DNA of 11,633 bases from Candidatus Aminicenantota bacterium (GTDB taxonomy: Bacteria > Acidobacteriota > Aminicenantia > UBA2199), in the NCBI GenBank assembly GCA_030671465.1, contig DAOVIP010000016.1:1-11633 (forward strand). Direction: 5' to 3'. This document shows positions 1 through 6,481 of the stretch, one piece after another; the first letter of the stretch is position 1, and each line of letters begins with the position of its first letter. Made by a program: the position numbers and the translations under genes. The notes beneath the pieces were generated by a model. It had not been told where the DNA came from and searched no databases. It was given only the letters and a program-made list of their open reading frames with translations.

Positions 1-57
1 AAGCAATTTAAATTCAATAAACACAGGGTGACGCTTGATGTGATGCCGCAACGCCAT
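1..57 (-). CDS. Possible 5' end of an unidentified gene, cut by the left edge
   Basis: On the minus strand an ATG at 57-55 opens a frame that stays open to the window edge (19 codons). It is preceded by AGGG (69-66), 8 bases before the ATG, a weak but reasonably spaced ribosome site. The peptide is basic at first (MALRHHIKRH) and then hydrophobic. The frame continues open upstream of the ATG, so the true start is uncertain; GTG codons lie just before it. It would be co-directional with the methyltransferase that ends at 98, 40 bases away. No family can be recognised from 19 residues, and a chance open frame of this size is quite possible. Confidence 0.25.
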   Translation of the reverse strand, partial: MALRHHIKRHPVFIEFKLL

Positions 58-70
58 AATCACCACCCTG
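24..70. repeat. Inverted repeat / potential hairpin
   Basis: CAGGGTG (24-30) is the perfect reverse complement of CACCCTG (64-70). Immediately inside, GTGAT (40-44) pairs with ATCAC (59-63), leaving a 9-base bulge on the left arm only. The structure covers the presumed start of the left-edge frame and could be an operator, an mRNA fold or chance. It has no following T-run on either strand, so it is not a convincing intrinsic terminator. Confidence 0.3.
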
Positions 71-97
71 AAACAATCTGCCCTGCGATCAAAAGTT

Positions 98-913
98 CTA
101 TGCTGGTTTTCTGAATTCCAAACAATACCCGTGATACTGACCATGCATTTTCCATATACCATCCACTCGTATCTCTTCCATTGTATCTGGTACCAGGTGA
201 ACGGGCACGGACATGTCCACTTTTCTACCCTGACGGGAGCGCGAGAAGCCGCCGATGCGTGCGATTAGTTTTGCCAACCGTTCAGATTCGTCGGCAATTA
301 CAATTTTGCTTCCTGGCCGCGCGACACGGATCATCTCGTTAATGGCTTTCTTTTTTTCCGAAAAAAAGTTGATCCCGCCAATGTGGAGGACACTGTCGAA
401 CGATTCTGATTTAAAAGGCAATACCTCTGCCATCCCTAAGAAGAGGTCTACCGACCAGCCTCGCTTGGCGACAAAGTTTCTACAGCGAGCCAGTTGGGCC
501 GCAGAGATATCCAGGCCATATACCTCGCCCATTGTTGGCGACTCAAACAAGTAGGGAAGATTATCACCAGCCCCTATCGAAACCTCCAAAAGACGCCCAC
601 CGTTCAAGTCCAGCCGATCCAAAATCACTTTGCGCGCCTTGCGCTCTCCGCCCATGGGTAAAAAAAGCATTTTACCGAAGATGGCGCCGAAGTGCGAAAA
701 CCAGTTATAGAAGCGAGCGAAACGGCGGTTAAGGCCCTCTAGTTCCTGCAGAGAGATAAAGTGAGTAATGCCATTCCTGATTAGAAAGCTCCGCTCGCAG
801 TGCAGGCAGAGTAAGTCCCCCTCATCCACAGTTTCATCACCGCACTCATCGCGCAGAGAAAGTGCGGCTTGACAATTAGGACAACATAGTAACTCCAATG
901 TTGAGCGTTTCAT
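98..913 (-). CDS. Class I SAM-dependent methyltransferase with N-terminal zinc ribbon
   Basis: The 271-residue protein starts with a Trm112-like zinc ribbon: two Cys pairs (C11/C14 and C36/C39) followed by FLIRNGITHF, the usual end of such a domain. A Rossmann-type methyltransferase domain follows (about 90-270). Its SAM-binding motif I is LLEVSIGAGDN (108-118), the acidic residue after strand 2 is D135 in YGLDIS, and FDSVLHIGGINFF lies in the motif IV region. This layout is common in Methyltransf_11 proteins annotated only as methyltransferases; relatives act on quinones, lipids, rRNA or small molecules, and the substrate here cannot be told. The enzyme should be cytoplasmic. The ATG at 913 has a well-spaced AAGGAG just upstream and a promoter of its own at 972-1000. 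Two sampled lines within the gene (181-300) are about 54% G+C, against about 47% in two sampled lines of the AOR gene, which could hint at a separate origin. The family call is firm; the function is open. Confidence 0.85.
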   Translation of the reverse strand: MKRSTLELLCCPNCQAALSLRDECGDETVDEGDLLCLHCERSFLIRNGITHFISLQELEGLNRRFARFYNWFSHFGAIFGKMLFLPMGGERKARKVILDRLDLNGGRLLEVSIGAGDNLPYLFESPTMGEVYGLDISAAQLARCRNFVAKRGWSVDLFLGMAEVLPFKSESFDSVLHIGGINFFSEKKKAINEMIRVARPGSKIVIADESERLAKLIARIGGFSRSRQGRKVDMSVPVHLVPDTMEEIRVDGIWKMHGQYHGYCLEFRKPA

Positions 914-971
914 TTTTACTCCTTCCCAGGTTACGATGCAGCGGCCTAACTATTAATAAACATCAGAATAT

Positions 972-1000
972 ATTTTATTAAAATAAAGAGTAAATATCAA
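972..1000 (-). promoter_or_regulatory. Sigma70-type promoter for the methyltransferase gene
   Basis: Read on the minus strand, TTGATA (1000-995) and TAAAAT (977-972) are separated by exactly 17 bases, each one mismatch from consensus. Transcription would begin near 965, giving a leader of about 50 bases before the ATG at 913. The local sequence is very A+T-rich, so chance matches are easier here. Confidence 0.5.
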
Positions 1001-1013
1001 AAAAATTGATTAT

Positions 1014-2168
1014 TTATACTGCTCGTTTTTCGCCTGGAAGATTTAGTTTACCAAATCGATCGTGAGCAAAGGGTGAAAGATCAAAATCTGTTTTTCCTTC
1101 CAATATGAGCTCGCTCAAAATACGCCCCACTGCCGGTCCATGTTGAAAACCATGGCCTGAAAATCCAATGGCGCAATAGAATCCCTCAATAATTTCAATT
1201 TCTCCGATGATCGGGTTCTCATCCGGGGTAACCGCATAGAGGCCAGCCCACCCCCTTATCATTTTGGAATCAGCCATGACCGGGGCCCGTTGAACCAGTG
1301 CCTCCACCACCTTAATCATGAAAGTCTGATCAACCTGAAGATTAAAACTGGATGGTTCTTCCAGATCACTCATTCCAGTCAGAATCATCGAACTCTCACC
1401 CCGAAAATAATGACGCATGTCCATATCAATGACCATGGGTACTGGCTGGGGAATGTCTTTGGTACAGGTGATGACAAAAACCTGTCGGCGATAGGGCAGA
1501 ACGGGGAGGTCAAGCCCAACCATACGGGCCACTTTTCCGCCCCATGGACCGGCCACATTAATCACGCGGGGGGCCAAGATCTTCCCAGCAGAGGTGTCAA
1601 CACCTCTCACCCGCCCATTCTTGACCAAAATGCCGGTTACTTCAGTGTTTTCCAAAATCAATACCCCTTGCTTTTTAGCTTCTTTGGCATAGGCCATGGT
1701 TACCAGATAAGGATCCGCATAACCATCTTCAGGACAAAATGTACCCCCTAATAAATCCCGGGTTTTTATATATGGCCAGCGATGACTGATTTCTTCGGGA
1801 GATAACCGTTCAACCGGTACCGAATATTTTTCCTGAATCTGGACTCCATTTTTAAGATCCTCCCAGGTCTGCTCTTCCCGGGCCAGAAACAAATATCCAG
1901 GCTGGTTCATGTCAATTCCAACACCGAACTCATCCTCAAAGTGCTTGAATAGTTGCACGGACTCCCGGGATAGAAGTATGTTGGCAGGTGTTGAGAACTG
2001 CTGGCGAAATCCTCCCACAGATAAACCGGTGGAGCCTTCACAGAGAAATTCCTTTTCCAGAAGAACTACCTGTTTTTGCCCCTTTTTGGCCAGGTTATGA
2101 GCAACTGAAGTACCCAGTATTCCCCCGCCAATAATGATTATTTCAGCAGTATTATTCCAGTTCTTCAC
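1014..2168 (-). CDS. FAD-dependent amino-acid/amine oxidase, DAO family (sarcosine oxidase beta-like)
   Basis: With the chosen start the protein has 384 residues, normal for the DAO family (sarcosine oxidase beta, glycine oxidase, D-amino-acid dehydrogenase). A beta-alpha-beta FAD site opens the protein: IIIIGGGILG with glycines at 14, 16 and 19, and E38 ending strand 2 (LLEKE). Further family signatures are GLSVGGFRQQF, VINVAGPWGG, and near the C-terminus GLYAVTPDENPIIG and IGFSGHGFQHGPAVGR, which closes over the flavin. It should oxidise a secondary or D-amino acid or related amine; the exact substrate is unknown. An upstream TTG at 2180 is in frame, but GTG at 2168-2166 is better supported: GGAAGAG lies just before it and it forms a GTGA overlap with the permease stop. 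That overlap implies translational coupling, so the oxidised compound is probably what the permease imports. No covalent-flavin site was recognised. Confidence 0.88.
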   Translation of the reverse strand: MKNWNNTAEIIIIGGGILGTSVAHNLAKKGQKQVVLLEKEFLCEGSTGLSVGGFRQQFSTPANILLSRESVQLFKHFEDEFGVGIDMNQPGYLFLAREEQTWEDLKNGVQIQEKYSVPVERLSPEEISHRWPYIKTRDLLGGTFCPEDGYADPYLVTMAYAKEAKKQGVLILENTEVTGILVKNGRVRGVDTSAGKILAPRVINVAGPWGGKVARMVGLDLPVLPYRRQVFVITCTKDIPQPVPMVIDMDMRHYFRGESSMILTGMSDLEEPSSFNLQVDQTFMIKVVEALVQRAPVMADSKMIRGWAGLYAVTPDENPIIGEIEIIEGFYCAIGFSGHGFQHGPAVGRILSELILEGKTDFDLSPFAHDRFGKLNLPGEKRAV

Positions 2169-3562
2169 TTTCTCTTCCAAATATAATAGACCGGAATCCC
2201 GATAATTGTCAATCCAATACCTGCAAATGATTCCACCGGCTTTTCAATCAATGTATTGAATAGAATCCCACTGGAGGCTAAAATGAAGATAATGGGTACA
2301 ACCGGATATCCCCAGGTTTTGTACGGCCTGGAAAGGTTGGGATATTTTCCTCTCAATTTAAAAACAGAGGCAGCTGCAGCAATCCAAAAAACAATAGAGA
2401 TAAACATGGCAAAGATAATAATCTGTTCAAATGATCCGCTGAGTACCAAAACACAAGACCAGAGAGCCTGTATGAATATGGCGAATCCAGGTGTTTTGAA
2501 ACGCGGGTGAATCCTGGCAGCCCGACTAAAAAAGATTCCGTCCCTGGCCATGGCATAATAAACCCGGGGGCCGGTTAAAATTGAACCGTTGAGTGATCCG
2601 AAAGTGGAGATGACCACAGCAATGGCAACAATCACCCCCCAGTAACCTCCAAAAAGAGCAGTCGCAGATTTTTCGGCAACTCTGATTACTCCGGTAATTT
2701 CCTCAATGGAAAGACTGTACAGATAAATATAATTGACCAAAACATAGAGTGAGGTGACGCCAATGGTTCCCAAGAAGAGGGCACGAGGGATATTGTGCCC
2801 TGGTTTTTTAATTTCTCCGGCAACAAAATTGAGATTATTCCACCCGTCAAAAGCCCAAGCAACGGCAATCAAAGCCAGGCCAAAACCGACCATCAATTGA
2901 CTCAAATCCAGGCCCGCCGGATTCAACTCGAAAGAAACAGAATGGCCCCGGCCAAGAAGAAAACCCATTAAAACAAAACCCACCAGAGTGGCAATTTTGA
3001 TTACCGTTATGATGTTTTGAATGGATTTTCCAAAAATTAGCCCCAAATAATTAGCAACCGACAAAAAGACAATGACCAGAACCGCAACCAGCTGAGCCAT
3101 GGAAAACGAATAGGAAAATGATTGACCCAAACCCCTAAAATTAATTGCAAAGCAACTATTTTCTGTGGATAAAACCGGAATCAGATAGCCAAAATACTCG
3201 GCAAAGGCAATGGCCAGAGCAGCAATCCCGCCGGTCATGTAAACCAGAAAAGTAATCCAGCCGTATAGAAATCCCACCAGTGGCCCATACGCCTCTTTCA
3301 GATAAACGTATTGTCCCCCGGCCCTGGGCATGGATGCCCCCAATTCAGCATAGGTAAGGGCACCGGCCAAGGTTAAAACGCCACCAATAAACCAGGCCAG
3401 AAGAATCAGTCCCGGAGACGGAATGGCTTTGGCCATTATCCCGGTGGTGAGAAATATACCAGATCCAATAATAATGCCCATCATAACCATGATGGAATCA
3501 AATAGATTAAGCTGCCGGTTTAAACCAAACCCGGAATCAGGCAAACCATTGAGTTTTTGCAT
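2165..3562 (-). CDS. APC-superfamily amino-acid permease
   Basis: The 465-residue inner-membrane protein has about 12 hydrophobic segments. The first carries the diagnostic MGIIIGSGIFLTTG (G33-S34-G35), the unwound substrate-binding part of transmembrane helix 1 in APC transporters. LAWFIGGVLTLAGALTYAELGASMPRAGGQYVYL and, in helix 6 and after it, AFDGWNNLNFVAGEIKKP are typical of the LAT/SLC7-like branch, so amino-acid uptake or exchange is likely; specificity is not readable. It is the first gene of a two-gene unit and its TGA is contained in the GTGA start of the FAD oxidase. The ribosome site before ATG 3562 is weak (only a GAG-like stretch). Upstream on the minus strand a TATAAT (3582-3577) is present, but no acceptable -35 sits at the right distance, so the promoter is not assigned. 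Confidence 0.9.
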   Translation of the reverse strand: MQKLNGLPDSGFGLNRQLNLFDSIMVMMGIIIGSGIFLTTGIMAKAIPSPGLILLAWFIGGVLTLAGALTYAELGASMPRAGGQYVYLKEAYGPLVGFLYGWITFLVYMTGGIAALAIAFAEYFGYLIPVLSTENSCFAINFRGLGQSFSYSFSMAQLVAVLVIVFLSVANYLGLIFGKSIQNIITVIKIATLVGFVLMGFLLGRGHSVSFELNPAGLDLSQLMVGFGLALIAVAWAFDGWNNLNFVAGEIKKPGHNIPRALFLGTIGVTSLYVLVNYIYLYSLSIEEITGVIRVAEKSATALFGGYWGVIVAIAVVISTFGSLNGSILTGPRVYYAMARDGIFFSRAARIHPRFKTPGFAIFIQALWSCVLVLSGSFEQIIIFAMFISIVFWIAAAASVFKLRGKYPNLSRPYKTWGYPVVPIIFILASSGILFNTLIEKPVESFAGIGLTIIGIPVYYIWKRK

Positions 3563-3696
3563 TCGTTGAATCTCGGATTATAAATCCAAGTATGGATAAA
3601 TAATGCTCGTCCATGAGATTTGTATCAATAAGCATTCCTATAACATACAACCAATAGTAAGTCAAAGTTGCTCGTTTTCAACACGATTGCCTATAT

Positions 3697-3711
3697 GTGA
3701 TAACGTTTCAC
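3697..3711. promoter_or_regulatory. Imperfect palindrome upstream of hsp20
   Basis: GTGA-T-AACGTT-TCAC is a dyad with an AACGTT core and one unpaired T. It lies 33 bases upstream of the hsp20 -35 element and 134 bases before the permease start, so it could serve either gene as an operator. It is not the HrcA CIRCE sequence and does not fully match a CcpA cre site. Short and imperfect, so tentative. Confidence 0.2.
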
Positions 3712-3744
3712 TTAGATTTATTTGATTATTATATCATTAGATTG

Positions 3745-3773
3745 TTGACAAAACTCAATTTTTATGCTATATT
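3745..3773 (+). promoter_or_regulatory. Sigma70-type promoter for hsp20
   Basis: TTGACA (3745-3750, perfect -35) and TATATT (3768-3773, one mismatch) are separated by 17 bases. The expected start of transcription is near 3780, giving a leader of about 33 bases with AGGAGG at 3801-3806. The leader is too short for the long hairpins of ROSE-type RNA thermometers. No sigma32-type heat-shock promoter or CIRCE element was seen, so expression could be largely housekeeping. Confidence 0.8.
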
Positions 3774-3812
3774 ATTAACGAAAAATGAAAAAAGTGAATA
3801 AGGAGGTTTAAA

Positions 3813-4259
3813 ATGACTTTAGTAAGATGGAGACCTTTCAGAGACTTTACTGATCTGCAAGAACGATTCAATCAACTCTTGAAAGCTGACATGTGGAAAG
3901 AGAATGATTCCAACGATTTCGCCATGAACTCATGGTCACCTTCAACCGATATCTATGAAACCAAGGATGACTATGTATTTAAACTTGAGGTTCCGGGAAT
4001 GAATAAGAACGATATCCAGATCGAATTCAATAACGACACCCTGAATATAAAGGGCGACAGAAAAGAGGAAAAAGAAATCAATAAAGAAGACTATCACAGA
4101 ACTGAAAGATGTTGTGGATCTTTCTCACGTTCATTCAATTTACCGAAAAATGTTGATGAAAAAACGATTGATGCATCCATGAAGGATGGAATTCTGGAGC
4201 TTCGTATTTCCAAAAAAGAAGAAGCCAAAACCAGAGCAATTCCAATTAAAATCAAATAA
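3813..4259 (+). CDS. hsp20: Hsp20 / alpha-crystallin family small heat-shock protein
   Basis: The 148-residue protein is an ATP-independent cytoplasmic chaperone that holds unfolding proteins. The N-terminal arm opens with LVRWRPFRDFTDLQERFNQLL, common in bacterial Hsp20. The alpha-crystallin domain runs from about 43 to 135: PSTDIYETKDDYVFKLEVPGM, a charged loop (82-93), GSFSRSFNLP (102-111), and the A-x-x-x-x-G-I-L motif at 121-128. The C-terminal I-x-I anchor is IPI (143-145), expected to join subunits into oligomers. Start ATG 3813 follows a perfect AGGAGG (3801-3806) with 6 bases between. The gene has its own promoter and terminator, so it is monocistronic. Unusual: C100-C101, two adjacent cysteines at a place where the family usually has an aromatic residue before GSF. 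Confidence 0.95.
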   Translation: MTLVRWRPFRDFTDLQERFNQLLKADMWKENDSNDFAMNSWSPSTDIYETKDDYVFKLEVPGMNKNDIQIEFNNDTLNIKGDRKEEKEINKEDYHRTERCCGSFSRSFNLPKNVDEKTIDASMKDGILELRISKKEEAKTRAIPIKIK

Positions 4260-4272
4260 AAGATTCTTGCAG

Positions 4273-4311
4273 AAAAAAAAGGGCAGCCTGAAAACAGGCT
4301 GCCCTTTTTTT
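4273..4311. terminator. Bidirectional intrinsic terminator
   Basis: GGGCAGCCTG (4281-4290) pairs perfectly with CAGGCTGCCC (4295-4304) around an AAAA loop, a 10-base-pair G+C-rich stem. On the plus strand it is followed by seven T (4305-4311), ending hsp20. The eight A at 4273-4280 give the T-run for the minus strand, ending the fumarase operon whose last stop is at 4335. This fits the convergent layout. Confidence 0.95.
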
Positions 4312-4334
4312 ATCCGATAATTCTTAAGCTTATA

Positions 4335-4916
4335 TTATAGTGATAAAAAATCTTTGGCAATCTGAGTGGACTTTTCTAAAATTTCCTTATGCAGACTTCC
4401 ACCATGGGAATCCATGGTGACCACCAGAGGAAAATCCTCTACTTCGATCACCCAAAATGCTTCCGGAGTTCCAAATTCTTCCAATTTATAAACCGTTTTT
4501 ACATTTTTTACCGCAAAGGCAATCAAGGTTCCGGCACCGCCAATCGCATGAAAATATACAGCTCCACACTTTTTCAGGCCTTCAGTTGTTTTAGCCCCCA
4601 TTCCCCCTTTACCGATTACACCTCGAACACCGTATTCACAGATCACATCTGCCTGATAGGGTTCCTCCCGGATGGATGTGGTGGGACCTGCCGACACGAA
4701 ACTCCATTTTCCATTGTCATCCTTTTTTACTACAGGGCCGCAGTGGTAGATAACCGACTCTTTCAAATCTTCGCGGATAAAATCCGGTTTCTCATCCACC
4801 ATCAATTTATGGGCCTGGTCTCTGGCTGTAACAATAACACCGGATAACAGAACTTCGTCACCGACTTTTAATTTTCGGATATCATCTTCTGAAATCGGAG
4901 TTTTAAGCTTAATCAT
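4335..4916 (-). CDS. Class I fumarate hydratase, beta (C-terminal) subunit
   Basis: The 193-residue subunit corresponds to the C-terminal domain of single-chain class I fumarases and to TtdB of L-tartrate dehydratase. Family motifs seen are TARDQAHK (30-37), the CGPVV stretch (59-63), SAGPTTSIRE (75-84), GKGGM (102-106), YFHAIGGAGTL, and MDSHGGSLH near the end; these make up most of the substrate pocket. With the alpha subunit it should reversibly hydrate fumarate to malate in the TCA cycle, oxidative or reductive. Its ATG (4916) lies upstream of the alpha stop, an 8-base overlap, so the two are translationally coupled and made in equal amounts. L-tartrate dehydratase is the main alternative, less likely without tartrate genes nearby. 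Confidence 0.93.
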   Translation of the reverse strand: MIKLKTPISEDDIRKLKVGDEVLLSGVIVTARDQAHKLMVDEKPDFIREDLKESVIYHCGPVVKKDDNGKWSFVSAGPTTSIREEPYQADVICEYGVRGVIGKGGMGAKTTEGLKKCGAVYFHAIGGAGTLIAFAVKNVKTVYKLEEFGTPEAFWVIEVEDFPLVVTMDSHGGSLHKEILEKSTQIAKDFLSL

Positions 4917-5775
4917 AAGTCACCTCATCGTTTATTATGGTCATGGATTTCCTTCTGAAAGCCCAACAGGTATATGAAACTGAGACAAAATAGGAAGCGG
5001 GATGACGATGCTGGGTGGCAGCAAACACATCCAAAACAGTGGTTTTGCCGCCAAAGCCCATGGGTCCGATCCCCAGCATATTTAACTCTTTATAAAGAGT
5101 GATCTCCAAATCCGACAATTCCGGTTGAGTATTCCGCTGACCGATTTTTCTAAAAAACTGCTGCTTGGAAAGAGCATATGAAGTGACACGATCCCCCCCG
5201 ATTCCCACTCCGATGACACCGGGTGCACAACCCAGTCCCTGGGCTTTTAGGACTGCATCAATAATCAAATTCCGGACCCCCTGCAAGTCCCGTCCCGCTT
5301 TCAACTCGGCATTGGGAAGCTTGTATTGGGTGCCCACATTTTCACTTCCCCCGCCCTTCAACATCAATCGAATACGAACTTCATCTTTATTCCATTGATG
5401 AAACTGTAGGTAGGGGGCATTAATTCCGATGTTGTCGCCGGAATTTTTTCCGCTAACAGAGTCCACTGCATTTGGTCTAAGATACTGAAGGTTTGTGGCT
5501 TCAACAGCAGACCAATTTACTGCTTCGCGATAGGTTTTTTCCGAGAATCCTTCAGGAAAATCAATATAAACAACCAGAGATCCGGTATCCTGGCAAATTG
5601 GGGTACTGTTTTCTCTGGCTAACCGAACATTTTCCAAAATGGTGTTAAACACACTCTTGGCCGGGGTACCCTCATCTTCCCTTTGAAATGCATCTTCCAG
5701 TGCTTTTTCCACATCCGGGGAAAGATCAGTGGCTGCCCTGCGAATTAACTCGAGGATGGCACTTTTCAATTCCAT
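4909..5775 (-). CDS. Class I fumarate hydratase, alpha (N-terminal, iron-sulfur) subunit
   Basis: The 288-residue subunit matches the N-terminal domain of class I fumarases. Three cysteines stand at the places expected for ligands of the oxygen-sensitive [4Fe-4S] cluster: C61 in PICQDTGS, C183 in GLGCAPGVIGVGIGGDR and C270 in SYTCWAFRR. Other hallmarks are LRPNAVDSVSGKNSGDN, MLKGGGSEN, NMLGIGPMGFGGKTTVLDV and HRHPASYFVSVSY. It is the first gene of the operon, with ATG 5775 preceded by AGGAGA at good spacing (5788-5783) and a promoter at 5804-5832. Splitting the enzyme into two chains is usual in archaea and many anaerobic bacteria, whereas E. coli FumA/FumB are single chains. Nothing is missing; the subunit looks functional. 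Confidence 0.94.
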   Translation of the reverse strand: MELKSAILELIRRAATDLSPDVEKALEDAFQREDEGTPAKSVFNTILENVRLARENSTPICQDTGSLVVYIDFPEGFSEKTYREAVNWSAVEATNLQYLRPNAVDSVSGKNSGDNIGINAPYLQFHQWNKDEVRIRLMLKGGGSENVGTQYKLPNAELKAGRDLQGVRNLIIDAVLKAQGLGCAPGVIGVGIGGDRVTSYALSKQQFFRKIGQRNTQPELSDLEITLYKELNMLGIGPMGFGGKTTVLDVFAATQHRHPASYFVSVSYTCWAFRRKSMTIINDEVTYD

Positions 5776-5803
5776 TGGTTCATCTCCTAAAATTTAGTAT
5801 TCC

Positions 5804-5832
5804 ATTATACAAAAAAACAAGAGCCCAAACAA
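5804..5832 (-). promoter_or_regulatory. Sigma70-type promoter for the fumarase operon
   Basis: On the minus strand a perfect TATAAT (5809-5804) follows TTGTTT (5832-5827) with a 17-base spacer. The start of transcription would be near 5797, a leader of about 22 bases that includes the AGGAGA ribosome site. The -35 element matches only its TTG half. Confidence 0.55.
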
Positions 5833-5880
5833 CAAAATAATAAAAAATAAAAAACTTTCTTTTGGATATGCTTTATTAAG

Positions 5881-6456
5881 TTACTTCAGGCCCGGTTTCC
5901 GGTTCATTTCCAGATGACTTATGACCTCAAGGATGCGCCGCTCACGGGTCTCCGGCCGTTTCGCCGAGGCTATCCAGCCTATATATTGTTTTCTATATGA
6001 GGGAGACAAGTTTTCAAAATTTTCACTCGCCTTTTTATTTGATTTCAGGGCTTTTTTAAATTCCCGAGGCATCTTTGATGTCATATTTTGGGATGGTTTT
6101 TTGTCCCATTCCCCGGACTTCTTGGCAACCCTGACTTTAAAAAGACCCGCTTCGGTCATCAACCCCTGCTCTATCATCTTTTCAGCCCTTTGCTTGTTTA
6201 ATTCAGACCACTGGCTCCGGTCATTTCTGGGAGTAAACTTTTGACAAAAACGTTCCTCATCCAACCTTTTAACAATACTGTCAATCCAGCCAAAGCACAA
6301 AGCTTCCTCAACGGCATCATCATAGGGAATTCTGGGTTTTCCGGTGTGCTTTTTATAGTAAACCAGCCAGATTTCATTGAATATGGCATGATTTTTTTCC
6401 AACCAATCCCGCCATTCTTTTCTGGTCTTCACAAACAATTCATTTGTAACGGTCAT
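5881..6456 (-). CDS. YdeI/OmpD-associated (OmdA) family protein
   Basis: The 191-residue soluble protein has the typical order of this family. It begins with FVKTRKEWRDWLEKNH, then EIWLVYYKKHTGKPRIPYDDAVEEALCFGWIDS (about 28-60), then a block with FTPRNDRSQWSELNKQRAEKMIEQGLMTEAG. The basic C-terminal third contains FENLSPSYRKQYIGWIASAKRPETRERRI. E. coli YdeI, a relative, is linked to tolerance of antimicrobial peptides, but the biochemical activity of the family is not established, so no function is assigned here. No signal peptide or membrane segment was seen. It starts 25 bases after the acetyltransferase gene on the same strand, and its own ribosome site is weak, which suggests co-transcription. 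No clear terminator was found after its stop. Confidence 0.88.
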   Translation of the reverse strand: MTVTNELFVKTRKEWRDWLEKNHAIFNEIWLVYYKKHTGKPRIPYDDAVEEALCFGWIDSIVKRLDEERFCQKFTPRNDRSQWSELNKQRAEKMIEQGLMTEAGLFKVRVAKKSGEWDKKPSQNMTSKMPREFKKALKSNKKASENFENLSPSYRKQYIGWIASAKRPETRERRILEVISHLEMNRKPGLK

Positions 6457-6481
6457 GGGTATTTTCTTTTTTAAATCTTAT

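Noticed and set aside
996..1010. ATCAA-A5-TTGAT hairpin after the FAD oxidase stop as a terminator
   Set aside because: The stem has only five pairs, almost all A-T; it is more simply A+T-rich sequence overlapping the methyltransferase -35.
1290..1751. 153-codon plus-strand frame inside the FAD oxidase gene
   Set aside because: It lies wholly antisense to a clear family member and its peptide shows no recognisable domain.
2169..2180. TTG start at 2180 for the FAD oxidase
   Set aside because: No ribosome site precedes it; the GTG at 2168 has GGAAGAG before it and forms a GTGA overlap with the permease stop.
3577..3582. Minus-strand TATAAT as the permease promoter
   Set aside because: No sequence resembling TTGACA is found 16-18 bases upstream and there is no extended -10.
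4389..4847. 152-codon plus-strand frame inside the fumarase beta gene
   Set aside because: It is antisense to a well-conserved gene, and its peptide resembles no known family.
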